From assembly GCF_001889525.1 (NCBI RefSeq), contig NZ_CP018192.1:1623493-1687492 (forward strand): DNA of 64,000 nucleotides, written 5' to 3'. Source of the stretch: Granulibacter bethesdensis. Lineage in GTDB: Bacteria; Pseudomonadota; Alphaproteobacteria; Acetobacterales; Acetobacteraceae. This document shows, piece after piece, positions 52,877 through 61,172 of this stretch. Positions within the stretch are counted from its first letter, which is position 1. Every line of letters starts with the position of its first letter. The notes below the pieces were generated by a model. The model was given only the letters and a program-made list of their open reading frames with translations. It was not told where the DNA came from and ran no database searches. The position numbers and the translations under genes are program-made.

Positions 52877-53368
52877 ATGCTGCGCGGGACCAGACGCCCG
52901 CGAACAGGAAACTGTTTTTCCTGTCTTGCTGCCCTAGTCACTCTAATCCAACTCGTCTTGCCTATCTGGGCAGCCTGGCCTTCCACCCACCCCTATGCTT
53001 GGGCATTCCGTACGGCCAGAAGTGACACCTTCACACCACACAGCCCGCCCTGCACGCACCCAAGCGCAGACACCACGCATGGCGTTTCAGAAATACATTC
53101 GGACAAGGGGGAAATCCCTCCCGGCCATAAGCTTGCTGATCCAGATTCCTTCCCCGACATACCCGCCGGGGATTGCCACGACAATGACGGCTGTCCGATC
53201 TGCCGCCTTGCCGTCATGCCTGTCCTTTTTCCTGCAGCGGAAATCAGGCTGGCCGCATTCAGCTACACGTACTCTGTCCGCCTCGTGTGGCCTGCATCAG
53301 ATAATACGCTGTCAACCCATGTTCTGCTTCTGGCCCGCGCACGGGCGCCTCCTTTTTCCGCATCGTGA
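52877..53368 (+). CDS. DUF2946 protein upstream of a TonB receptor
   Basis: About 163 residues from the ATG at 52877, which has AGG eight bases upstream; ATGs at 52862 and 52829 are alternatives. A hydrophobic N-terminal helix (Cys-Leu-Ala-Ala-Leu-Val-Thr-Leu-Ile-Gln-Leu-Val-Leu-Pro) is followed by a His-, Cys- and Asp-rich region with Cys-His-Asp-Asn-Asp-Gly-Cys-Pro-Ile-Cys-Arg, and a C-terminal Ala-Arg-Ala-Pro-Pro. These are the features of DUF2946, often encoded beside copper or iron TonB receptors. The Cys/His cluster suggests metal binding in the periplasm, but function is unknown. It precedes the siderophore receptor by 131 bases and probably shares its iron control. Confidence 0.7.
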   Translation: MLRGTRRPRTGNCFSCLAALVTLIQLVLPIWAAWPSTHPYAWAFRTARSDTFTPHSPPCTHPSADTTHGVSEIHSDKGEIPPGHKLADPDSFPDIPAGDCHDNDGCPICRLAVMPVLFPAAEIRLAAFSYTYSVRLVWPASDNTLSTHVLLLARARAPPFSAS

Positions 53369-53499
53369 TTCTCCTTTCATCCGACGGATACAGGCAATCG
53401 CCTGATCCGCCTTGTTATCCAGGCTTCCTGCGGCATGAACCGCGTGATTGGCCAGAGCGCCATCATGCTGATGCAGCCGCCTTTTGAGCGAAAACCACG

Positions 53500-55671
53500 A
53501 TGTCATCCCTCTTTCATCCCATTCCTCGCGATCGTCAGCCGGTTGCATGGCAAATCCGGCTTCCATCCCTGTCCTTGCTCTGGATTGCCGCCATGCCCGG
53601 CCTGGCCGTCGCCCAGCAATTGGAAGCAGAGAGTCCTGAACTTCCGACCCTGTCCGTATCCGGCCAAGGGGGAAAACAGGTCCATACCACGCCCTCGCAG
53701 GACTTTCTGATCCCGGTGACACGCAGCGCCACCAGAACCGATACACCCGTGCGCGATGTGCCTCAGTCCGTGACCGTAGTGCCGGATCAGGTACTGAAAG
53801 ACCTTGCCGCAACCCGGGTCGATACCGCGCTGCGCTATGGTGGCGGCTTTGATGTCGGCAATACGTTTGGCGGATTGTCGCTCGATAATTACGTGGTGCG
53901 CGGTTTTGCGACCTCTGAATATTACCGCAACGGCTTTGCCGCCGGCGCGCGCGGTTATCAGCCGATGCCAGACGCATCCACCATCCAGAATGTCGATCTG
54001 CTGCGCGGTCCGGCAGCCCTGGTGTTCGGCCGTGGCGATCCGGGCGGCACATTCAATATCGAGACCAAACAGCCGCTTGATCAATCCGCCGTCAGCGTCA
54101 ACAGCATATTCGGTGGCTACGCCCTCGCACGCGGCAGCGTCGATGCGACCGGAGCGCTGAACGCCGATCACACACTGCTGTATCGCCTGAATATTGCCGG
54201 TGAACGCAGCGGCAGTTTTCGCAACACGGTTCACAGCAACCGTCAGGTTGTCTCCCCTGTGCTCAGCTGGCGTGCTTCCCCCAACACCACCGTCACGCTG
54301 GAAACCCAGTTGATGCAGGCAGATGCGACGTTTGATCGTGGCGTCGTGCCCATCAATAACCAGCTTGGCCCGGTACCCATCTCCACCTTCCTCGGTGAAC
54401 CGGATGACAAACTGATCCGCAACAAAAGCGCTGTCATCCAGTTAAGGGTGGATCATAAAGTCAATCAGAACTGGAGCTTGCGTGGCGGGGTTCAGGTCAT
54501 GGACGGCGCCCTCACCGGCTTTGCGACAGAGGGGGCAAGCCTGCCCGCCAACTCCGTGTTGATGTCCCGCTCTCGCCGGTATCGTGACTATCATTGGGAT
54601 GATCTGATCGCCCAGACCTACGCCACCGGCCATCTCGCCACCGGAAGAGTGCGGCATACGCTGCTGCTGGGAGCCGAATTCGAACGCTATACCGAGCGTG
54701 AATTGTTCATGAGTTCCAACGCCAAGCAATTTCCGGATCTCATCAACGTGCTCAATCCGGTTTATACCGGCCTGACACCGCCGCTCGGCATCACGAACGA
54801 TACGCAGGAGCTGAGTTATAGCGGCGCGCTGGTGGCGCAGGATCAGATGGATCTCACCCGGCGGCTCAAATTCCTGCTCGGGCTGCGGCTGAATTATTTC
54901 AACCAGCAGATCGTGTTGCAGAACAAGAACACCACCACCAGCCAGTCGGATCTGGTGCCGACACCGCGTGCCGGGCTGGTTTACGAAGTTTCCAATGCCG
55001 CATCGGTCTATGCGAGTGTTGCTCAATCCTTCAAGCCGAATAGCGGCGTCAGTGCTTCCGGCACGGCCTTCGCGCCGGAACAGGGAACGGCTTATGAGGT
55101 TGGCACCAAGCTCGATCTGATCGACAACCGGCTGAGCATTCAGGCGGCCCTGTTTACCATCGACAAAAGCAATGTGCTGACGGTCGATCCCACCAACGCC
55201 AATTTCAATATCGCTGCGGGTGCGGCGCGCAGCCGGGGCTTCGACGTTGCCATCGCCGGATCGCCCGCGCCCGGCTGGCAGGTCATTGGCGGCTATGCCT
55301 TCACCGATGCCATGGTGACCAAGGATGCACAGCTTGCCTACGGCACACCGCTGATCAATGTGCCACGGCATACCCTGTCCCTGCTGAATGTCTATGAAGT
55401 CCAGACCGGCCCGCTAAAAGGGCTGGGGATCGGGGCCGGGGTGATTTATCGCAGTAACCGGGCCGCCACCAGCAATGACAGCGGCGTGATTCTGCCCTCC
55501 TATGTCACGCTGGATGCGCTGGCCTACTACAAGCTGACGCAACATGTGCAGCTGGCGGTGAATGCAACCAATCTGACGGATGCCACCTACTATGCCAATA
55601 GTCTCGGGGCCTTGCGCATTATGCCCGGCTCTCCACGAACCGTATTCGGCAATATTACCTTCAACTTCTGA
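53500..55671 (+). CDS. TonB-dependent siderophore receptor
   Basis: 723 residues. Signal region to Gly-Leu-Ala-Val-Ala-Gln near residue 39, then a TonB-box-like segment (Leu-Pro-Thr-Leu-Ser-Val-Ser-Gly). The plug domain has Thr-Asp-Thr-Pro-Val-Arg-Asp-Val-Pro-Gln-Ser-Val-Thr-Val-Val, Asn-Tyr-Val-Val-Arg-Gly-Phe and Leu-Leu-Arg-Gly-Pro-Ala-Ala-Leu-Val-Phe-Gly-Arg-Gly-Asp-Pro-Gly-Gly, all diagnostic of ferric-siderophore receptors (FhuA/FpvA/FoxA type). The barrel ends Gly-Asn-Ile-Thr-Phe-Asn-Phe. It imports an iron-siderophore complex using TonB energy. The particular siderophore cannot be read from sequence, and no synthesis genes adjoin, so it is probably a xenosiderophore receptor. The PepSY operon near the left end could act on the same ligand. 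Confidence 0.92.
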   Translation: MSSLFHPIPRDRQPVAWQIRLPSLSLLWIAAMPGLAVAQQLEAESPELPTLSVSGQGGKQVHTTPSQDFLIPVTRSATRTDTPVRDVPQSVTVVPDQVLKDLAATRVDTALRYGGGFDVGNTFGGLSLDNYVVRGFATSEYYRNGFAAGARGYQPMPDASTIQNVDLLRGPAALVFGRGDPGGTFNIETKQPLDQSAVSVNSIFGGYALARGSVDATGALNADHTLLYRLNIAGERSGSFRNTVHSNRQVVSPVLSWRASPNTTVTLETQLMQADATFDRGVVPINNQLGPVPISTFLGEPDDKLIRNKSAVIQLRVDHKVNQNWSLRGGVQVMDGALTGFATEGASLPANSVLMSRSRRYRDYHWDDLIAQTYATGHLATGRVRHTLLLGAEFERYTERELFMSSNAKQFPDLINVLNPVYTGLTPPLGITNDTQELSYSGALVAQDQMDLTRRLKFLLGLRLNYFNQQIVLQNKNTTTSQSDLVPTPRAGLVYEVSNAASVYASVAQSFKPNSGVSASGTAFAPEQGTAYEVGTKLDLIDNRLSIQAALFTIDKSNVLTVDPTNANFNIAAGAARSRGFDVAIAGSPAPGWQVIGGYAFTDAMVTKDAQLAYGTPLINVPRHTLSLLNVYEVQTGPLKGLGIGAGVIYRSNRAATSNDSGVILPSYVTLDALAYYKLTQHVQLAVNATNLTDATYYANSLGALRIMPGSPRTVFGNITFNF

Positions 55672-55691
55672 CATCTCCTGACCAGAAAAGC

Positions 55692-55722
55692 GCCGGAGCA
55701 ACAAAAAATTGTATGCTCCGGC
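55692..55722 (+). terminator. Hairpin after the siderophore receptor gene
   Basis: Perfect 9-base arms GCCGGAGCA and TGCTCCGGC, 20 bases after the receptor stop, with further ACAA/TTGT pairing inside. The T-run is weak, so efficiency is uncertain. Confidence 0.6.
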
Positions 55723-55829
55723 ATTCAAACCCATCAACCAATCAATCTGCTTTTAAGATTAAAACAAACACATTAAACTGTTAGTCAGATTGATATGGTC
55801 TCTGTATCTTTTCAGCAGGAGATCAGATC

Positions 55830-56702
55830 ATGACGCTGGAACAGTTACGTATCTTCATCGGGGTTGCCGAACGTGAGCATGTCACCCGGGCAGCCGAGGC
55901 CCTGAATGTCACGCAATCTGCAGCCTCCGGCGCCATTGCCGCGCTGGAGGCGCACTATGGCATCGCACTGTTTCATCGCATCGGGCGCGGGATCAGCCTC
56001 ACCGAAGCCGGTCGCGCCTTTCTGGACGAAGCCCGTCTCGTCATGCAGCAGGCGGCGCATGCGGAAAGAATACTGGCCGAGTTCACCGGCATGGCACGTG
56101 GCACGCTGAGCATCGTCGCCAGCCAGACGATTGCCAGTTACTGGCTGCCAGCCCGCCTTGCCGCTTTCCGCACGCTTTATCCGCAGATCGAGCTTGAACT
56201 GAGTATCGATAATACCGAAGGCGTTGCCGCCCGGATTCTCGACGGTTCCGCCGATCTCGGGTTTATCGAGGGCATGATCGACGAAGCTTCACTGGCCCGA
56301 TGGGTGGTGGCGACCGATCCAATGGTACTGGTCAGCCATGAAAACACCGCTCCTGTCGATACGCAGTGGTTGCGCACCGCGCGCTGGATCATGCGGGAAC
56401 AGGGGTCCGGTACACGATCAACCTGCGACGGAATCATAAAAGCTCATGGGATTGATCCGGCCATCCTCACCATTGCCATGACACTCCCATCCAACGAAGC
56501 CGTGCGCAGTGCAGTCGAAGCCGGGGCCGGTGTGGCGATGCTGCCCCGACTGGTGGTGGAGCGCGCCCTGACGGGGGGTGATCTCATCGAGTTGCCTCTG
56601 GTTTTGCCCGACCGTTCGTTTCATGCGCTCCGCCACAAGGAACGCTCTCGCAGCCGCGCCGCTGATGCCTTCACCGATCTAATCAGGGAACTGAAATCAT
56701 GA
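55830..56702 (+). CDS. LysR family transcriptional regulator
   Basis: 290 residues. The N-terminal winged helix reads Met-Thr-Leu-Glu-Gln-Leu-Arg-Ile-Phe, His-Val-Thr-Arg-Ala-Ala-Glu-Ala-Leu-Asn-Val-Thr-Gln-Ser-Ala-Ala-Ser, and Leu-Thr-Glu-Ala-Gly, the LysR standard. The effector domain begins near residue 90 (Gly-Thr-Leu-Ser-Ile-Val-Ala-Ser-Gln-Thr-Ile) and resembles the CysB/CbbR-like subgroup. The stop overlaps the start of the exporter gene by four bases, so regulator and exporter are made together, which is less usual than the divergent arrangement. It probably controls that exporter in response to a small anion. Upstream, 55740-55829 is AT-rich and should hold the promoter. Confidence 0.92.
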   Translation: MTLEQLRIFIGVAEREHVTRAAEALNVTQSAASGAIAALEAHYGIALFHRIGRGISLTEAGRAFLDEARLVMQQAAHAERILAEFTGMARGTLSIVASQTIASYWLPARLAAFRTLYPQIELELSIDNTEGVAARILDGSADLGFIEGMIDEASLARWVVATDPMVLVSHENTAPVDTQWLRTARWIMREQGSGTRSTCDGIIKAHGIDPAILTIAMTLPSNEAVRSAVEAGAGVAMLPRLVVERALTGGDLIELPLVLPDRSFHALRHKERSRSRAADAFTDLIRELKS

Positions 56703-57847
56703 GCACCTTACAGGCTGTCATTTCAGGTCTCAGACCTTTCAGCCGCCTCGATCACCCGAGGGAAATCATCCGGCAATTTACCCCCAACTGGTTTGCCGCG
56801 ACCATGGGCACCGGCATTCTGGCACTCACCCTGCCGCAGGTGCCTGGCATCGGTCCGGCACTGAAACCCATTGGTGAGGCATTGTGGTTCCTCAACATCG
56901 CGTTGTTCATGCTGTTTACCTTGCTCTATGCCGCGCGTTGGGCACTGTTCGGGCATGAAGCACGCCGCATTTTCGGCCATAATACGGTCTCGATGTTTAT
57001 CGGCACCATCCCGATGGGACTGGCCACAATCATCAATGGCTGTGTGGCGTTCGGTATGGATCGCTTTGGGCCCGGCATCATACCCGTGGCCGAGATGATG
57101 TGGTGGATCGATGTTGCCATGTCGCTCGCCTGCGGTGTGGCCATCCCATATCTGATGTTCACGCGCCATGAGCACAGTCTGGATGGCATGACGGCGGTCT
57201 GGCTGTTGCCTGTCGTGGCCGCGGAAGTCGCCGGCGCCAGCGGTGGTCTGCTTGCCCCCCATCTGGTGGAAAGCGTGAATCAGTTCACCATGCTGGTTAC
57301 ATCCTGCGTACTGTGGGCCTGTTCGGTGCCGGTCGCATTCAGCATCCTGACCCTGCTGGTGCTGAGAATGGCGCTGCACAAACTGCCGCATGACAGTATG
57401 GCGGCCTCCTCCTGGCTGGCTTTGGGGCCAATCGGCACCGGCGCGTTCGGGATGCTGCTGATCGGTGCGGATGCGCCCGCCATTCTGGCACAGCATCATA
57501 TGGCCGCCACAGGTGTGACAATGCAGGGGTTGGGTATCATGGCGGCCCTGCTGCTCTGGGGGTTCGGGCTATGGTGGATGATGCTGGCGACCCTTATCAC
57601 CATCCGTTACTGGCGCGCGGGGGTGCCGTTCAATCTCGGCTGGTGGGGGTATACTTTCCCACTCGGTGTCTACACGGTGGCGACATTCCGGCTTGGCGTC
57701 ATGCTGGATGCCGGGTTCTTCAGCCTGATCGGTACTTTCCTTGCCGCCATTCTCACAGCGATGTGGCTGCTGGTCAGCGCCCGAACTCTCATCGGGGCAT
57801 GGCGAGGCACTCTGTTCGTCTCCCCCTGCATCGCGTCAGGGAAGTGA
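56699..57847 (+). CDS. TDT family exporter (TehA/SSU1-like, SLAC1 fold)
   Basis: 382 residues with ten hydrophobic helices. Helix 1 has the family motif Asn-Trp-Phe-Ala-Ala-Thr-Met-Gly-Thr-Gly-Ile-Leu-Ala, later Ile-Pro-Met-Gly-Leu-Ala-Thr-Ile and a C-terminal Trp-Trp-Gly-Tyr-Thr-Phe-Pro-Leu-Gly-Val-Tyr. The last motif and the length match the sulfite-export branch (SSU1-like) of the telluride/dicarboxylate (TDT) family better than E. coli TehA. Family members export sulfite, malate or related anions. The LysR regulator in front overlaps by four bases and a CysB-like character would fit sulfur control, but the substrate is inferred. It ends 16 bases from the convergent ftsY. Confidence 0.83.
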   Translation: MSTLQAVISGLRPFSRLDHPREIIRQFTPNWFAATMGTGILALTLPQVPGIGPALKPIGEALWFLNIALFMLFTLLYAARWALFGHEARRIFGHNTVSMFIGTIPMGLATIINGCVAFGMDRFGPGIIPVAEMMWWIDVAMSLACGVAIPYLMFTRHEHSLDGMTAVWLLPVVAAEVAGASGGLLAPHLVESVNQFTMLVTSCVLWACSVPVAFSILTLLVLRMALHKLPHDSMAASSWLALGPIGTGAFGMLLIGADAPAILAQHHMAATGVTMQGLGIMAALLLWGFGLWWMMLATLITIRYWRAGVPFNLGWWGYTFPLGVYTVATFRLGVMLDAGFFSLIGTFLAAILTAMWLLVSARTLIGAWRGTLFVSPCIASGK

Positions 57848-57863
57848 TGCCCCGGCCTGAAGA

Positions 57864-58784
57864 CTACACCGCCCCGACCAACCCGCGTGCAAACTCCATC
57901 GCGTCGAAAGGACGCAGATCGCCCGCCTTCTCCCCTACCCCCACCGCATGCACCGGCAGACCGAAATCCTCTGCCAGTGCCACGACAATGCCGCCACGCG
58001 CGCTGCCATCCAGCTTGGTGACGATCAGGCCGGTGATGTTCACCATATCCTTGAACACCCGCACCTGCTCCACCGCGTTCTGGCCAGTGGTGGCATCCAG
58101 CACCAGCAGGATCGAATGGGGGACGGTTTCATCGTGCTTGCGCATGACGCGGATGATCTTGCTCAGCTCCTCCATCAGCGCGCCTTTGTTGTGCAGGCGG
58201 CCCGCCGTGTCGATCAACAGAATATCCGCCTGCTCCGCCTGCGCCTTGGCCAGCGCATCAAAGGCCAGCCCAGCCGCATCCGCACCGGCGGGGCCGGAGA
58301 TCACCGGCGCACCGACACGCTCACCCCAGACCTGCAACTGCTCCACCGCTGCCGCACGAAACGTGTCACCTGCCACCAGAATGGAGCGTAGCCCCTGATC
58401 TTTCCAGCTCTGTGCCAGTTTACCGATCGTCGTGGTTTTGCCGGTGCCGTTCACGCCCACCATCAGGATAACATGCGGTTTACGCGTCAGATCAGGCTCC
58501 AGCGGAATAGCCACCGGATGCAGGATCTGGGCAATCTCCTCAGCCAGGGCAGTCTTGATCTCCTCCTCCGTCACTTCCCGGCCAAAGCGGGTACGGCGGA
58601 AAGCCTCGATCACACGCGCCGCAACCGAGGTACCGAGATCGGCAGCAATCAGGGCTTCCTCCAGCTCCTCCAGCGCCGCATCGTCCAGACGGCGGTGGCT
58701 GATCACCGAGGTCAGATTGGTGGTCAGCTTCTGCGTGCTGCGCGCAAGCCCTTCCTTGAGCTTGCTGAAAAAACCGAGTGCCAT
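57864..58784 (-). CDS. ftsY: Signal recognition particle receptor FtsY
   Basis: 306 residues: a short N domain and the SRP GTPase G domain, without the long acidic A domain of E. coli FtsY, as usual in alphaproteobacteria. Motifs: Gly-Val-Asn-Gly-Thr-Gly-Lys-Thr (110-117), Asp-Thr-Phe-Arg-Ala-Ala-Ala, Asp-Thr-Ala-Gly-Arg, Thr-Lys-Leu-Asp-Gly-Ser-Ala-Arg-Gly-Gly. It docks ribosome-SRP complexes at the inner membrane. The ATG directly abuts the mtaB stop codon, so dapF-mtaB-ftsY form one operon, an arrangement often seen in this class. Confidence 0.96.
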   Translation of the reverse strand: MALGFFSKLKEGLARSTQKLTTNLTSVISHRRLDDAALEELEEALIAADLGTSVAARVIEAFRRTRFGREVTEEEIKTALAEEIAQILHPVAIPLEPDLTRKPHVILMVGVNGTGKTTTIGKLAQSWKDQGLRSILVAGDTFRAAAVEQLQVWGERVGAPVISGPAGADAAGLAFDALAKAQAEQADILLIDTAGRLHNKGALMEELSKIIRVMRKHDETVPHSILLVLDATTGQNAVEQVRVFKDMVNITGLIVTKLDGSARGGIVVALAEDFGLPVHAVGVGEKAGDLRPFDAMEFARGLVGAV

Positions 58785-60089
58785 TCAGGCCATCTCCACT
58801 TCATCGGCCACCAGACCATGCTGGTCGGCCCCAACCACCATGGCTTTCATCAGACGCCCCGGCTCTGTCGGGCGAGACAGCCGGGTCGGGATGAAATGCT
58901 CGCTATGCCCCGCTTGCTCCGTCTCCGTCAGCAGGCTGATGGTCCGGCCGAGCTGAACGGCGAAAAACGGCTCTGCCTGCCGGGCTGCTTCCTCCCGCAA
59001 TCTGGCCGCACGCGCGCGCCGCTCCGCCACCGGGATCGCGGGCATGCGGGCAGCAGGTGTACCAGGACGCTCGCTGTAGGGAAAAACATGCAGAAAAGGC
59101 AGCTGCGCCTCCCTCACGAAAGCCAGCGTTTCCTCGAACAATGCATCGGTTTCGGTCGGAAACCCGGCAATGACATCGGCACCGATCGCGATGCCGGGCC
59201 GGAGACGGCGCGCCCGCGCCACTGTCTCCAGCGCTCCGGCGCGGGAATGACGTCGCTTCATACGCTTCAGAATCATGTCGGAGCCAGCCTGAAGGCTGAG
59301 ATGCAAATGCGGCATCAGACGTGGCTCCTCGGCAATCAGGTGCCACAGATCCTCGTCGATCTCCTCCGGATCCAGCGAGGAGAGCCGCAGCCTCGGCAGT
59401 TCCGGCACCAGCGCCAGCAGGCGGCGCATCATCTGCCCCAGCCCCGGCGCGCCCGGAAGATCCGGGCCGTAACTGGTGATGTCCACGCCGGTCAGCACGA
59501 CTTCCTGATACCCGCGCTGGACCAAAAGACGCACCTGATCGACAATGGCGCCGATCGGCACGGAACGGCTGGGGCCACGACCAAACGGGATAATACAAAA
59601 GGTGCAGCGATGGTCGCACCCTTGCTGCACCTGCACGAAAGCCCGCGCCCGGCCTGCGAATTCCGTCACCAGATGCGCGGCCGTCTCCTTGGCCTGCATG
59701 ATGTCGGAAACGGCGGAAAGCGCATCCGGTGCCCAGCTTTCCGGCTTCAGCTTGTCCTCATTCCCCAGCACTCTCGTAACCCCGGGCAGAGCAGCCCAGC
59801 GTGCCGGATCGAGCTGCGCGGCACAGCCGGTTACCACGATCTGCGCCTCGGGCCGTTCACGATGCGCCCGGCGGATGGCTTGGCGCGCCTGACGCTCTGC
59901 CTCGCCGGTTACAGCACAGGTATTGACGATAATCGTATCCCTGAGGGCAGCCGCATGCCCCCGCATGACTTCGCTCTCATAGCTGTTGAGGCGACAGCCG
60001 AAGGTCAGGATATTGACACCCGCCGCCTCAGACGCCGACACGGGGGGCGGGGGAACATCCTGCATCACTTCGTCAGCATCATGGCTCAT
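58785..60089 (-). CDS. mtaB: tRNA t6A37 methylthiotransferase MtaB
   Basis: 434 residues from the ATG at 60089, which overlaps the dapF stop (ATGA); the frame is open 73 codons further, through dapF. The N-terminal UPF0004 domain has [12 protein letters not shown], with further cluster Cys in Asn-Thr-Cys-Ala-Val-Thr and Gly-Cys-Ala-Ala-Gln. The radical SAM motif is Cys-Asp-His-Arg-Cys-Thr-Phe-Cys, and a TRAM-like region closes the protein. It converts t6A37 to ms2t6A37 in tRNAs. The Arg-Leu-Asn variant separates it from MiaB, and the dapF-mtaB-ftsY order supports MtaB. Confidence 0.93.
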   Translation of the reverse strand: MSHDADEVMQDVPPPPVSASEAAGVNILTFGCRLNSYESEVMRGHAAALRDTIIVNTCAVTGEAERQARQAIRRAHRERPEAQIVVTGCAAQLDPARWAALPGVTRVLGNEDKLKPESWAPDALSAVSDIMQAKETAAHLVTEFAGRARAFVQVQQGCDHRCTFCIIPFGRGPSRSVPIGAIVDQVRLLVQRGYQEVVLTGVDITSYGPDLPGAPGLGQMMRRLLALVPELPRLRLSSLDPEEIDEDLWHLIAEEPRLMPHLHLSLQAGSDMILKRMKRRHSRAGALETVARARRLRPGIAIGADVIAGFPTETDALFEETLAFVREAQLPFLHVFPYSERPGTPAARMPAIPVAERRARAARLREEAARQAEPFFAVQLGRTISLLTETEQAGHSEHFIPTRLSRPTEPGRLMKAMVVGADQHGLVADEVEMA

Positions 60090-60913
60090 CCCGTGATGCT
60101 TTCCAACGCAATGTGGCCATGAAACACGGTCGCGGCCGGCCCAGTCATCAGCACATGTCCATCCTGTTCCCGCCAGTGGATCAGCAATTGACCGCCATCC
60201 AGTTCCACCACAGCCTCCCGCTCCGCCAGACCACGCCGGACTGCATTCACCAGCGTGGCGCAGGCTCCGGTGCCGCATGCCAGAGTCAGCCCGGCACCGC
60301 GCTCCCATACCCGCAACCGGATATGAGAGCGGGACAGCATTTGCGCATGGCCGATATTCGCGCGCTCCGGAAACAATGGATGATGTTCCAGCAATGGGCC
60401 GGTCGCCGGAATATCCAATGCTGCCAGATCGGCCACGAAAAAGGTCGCATGGGGATTGCCCATGGAACAGGCAGCCGGCATCTTCAAACCAGGCGCTTCC
60501 AGCGGCAGGAACAGCGTATCCATCTCCCGCGCCAGCGGCACATCGCGCCAGCCAAGCCCCGGCTGCCCCATATCAATACAGATGCCATTGCCGGTGATCT
60601 CCGCCCGCAGCAGGCCGGCAACGGTTTCCATACAGGGCGCGGCGATGCCATCCCGATGCAGCAAATCCGCTACGCAGCGCGTGGCATTGCCACAGGCTCC
60701 GGATTCACTGCCATCAGGATTATAAATCCGCATAAAGGCATCCGCGACCGTGGATGGCTCCAGCACGATCAACTGGTCACAGCCCACCCCGGTACGGCGA
60801 TCAGCGATCGCCGCGACCTGAAAACCGGACAGAGCGAGGCTCGGCCCCTTCCTCGCGTCGAAGACGACGAAATCATTCCCAAGCCCGTGCATCTTGATGA
60901 AATCGGTCAACAT
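60086..60913 (-). CDS. dapF: Diaminopimelate epimerase
   Basis: 275 residues. Start [15 protein letters not shown] is the family N-terminus. Both catalytic cysteines are present: [11 protein letters not shown] and Leu-Ala-Cys-Gly-Thr-Gly-Ala-Cys-Ala. It converts LL- to meso-diaminopimelate for lysine and peptidoglycan. It is the first gene of the dapF-mtaB-ftsY operon. The 259 bases upstream separate it from the divergent AT-rich glycosyltransferase gene and become AT-rich near that gene. Confidence 0.96.
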   Translation of the reverse strand: MLTDFIKMHGLGNDFVVFDARKGPSLALSGFQVAAIADRRTGVGCDQLIVLEPSTVADAFMRIYNPDGSESGACGNATRCVADLLHRDGIAAPCMETVAGLLRAEITGNGICIDMGQPGLGWRDVPLAREMDTLFLPLEAPGLKMPAACSMGNPHATFFVADLAALDIPATGPLLEHHPLFPERANIGHAQMLSRSHIRLRVWERGAGLTLACGTGACATLVNAVRRGLAEREAVVELDGGQLLIHWREQDGHVLMTGPAATVFHGHIALESITG

Positions 60914-61172
60914 GCCGTCCTTATATGGAGCACGGTGTAGGTGTGATAGAGATTTTTAGGCCAGAAAAAATTTGCCTCCCAGGCTTGGTGGCCCGGCAAT
61001 GGGATATCTCACCTGACAACTCCGATCAGACTCCTATGATCAAGCATTGTCATTTACCCAAAAAAATATTATTTTAATAATATCGTTTCGGTTCTCTGTG
61101 GTAAATTTCGATCATGCTTTAAAGTAAAATAAATCTTACAATATTCGCAATATTAATAGCTTAAGGCCACAG

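Noticed and set aside
58473-60122. 549-codon plus-strand frame across ftsY and mtaB
   Set aside because: Antisense of two well-supported essential-type genes, rich in His, Arg and Gln, with no recognisable domain.
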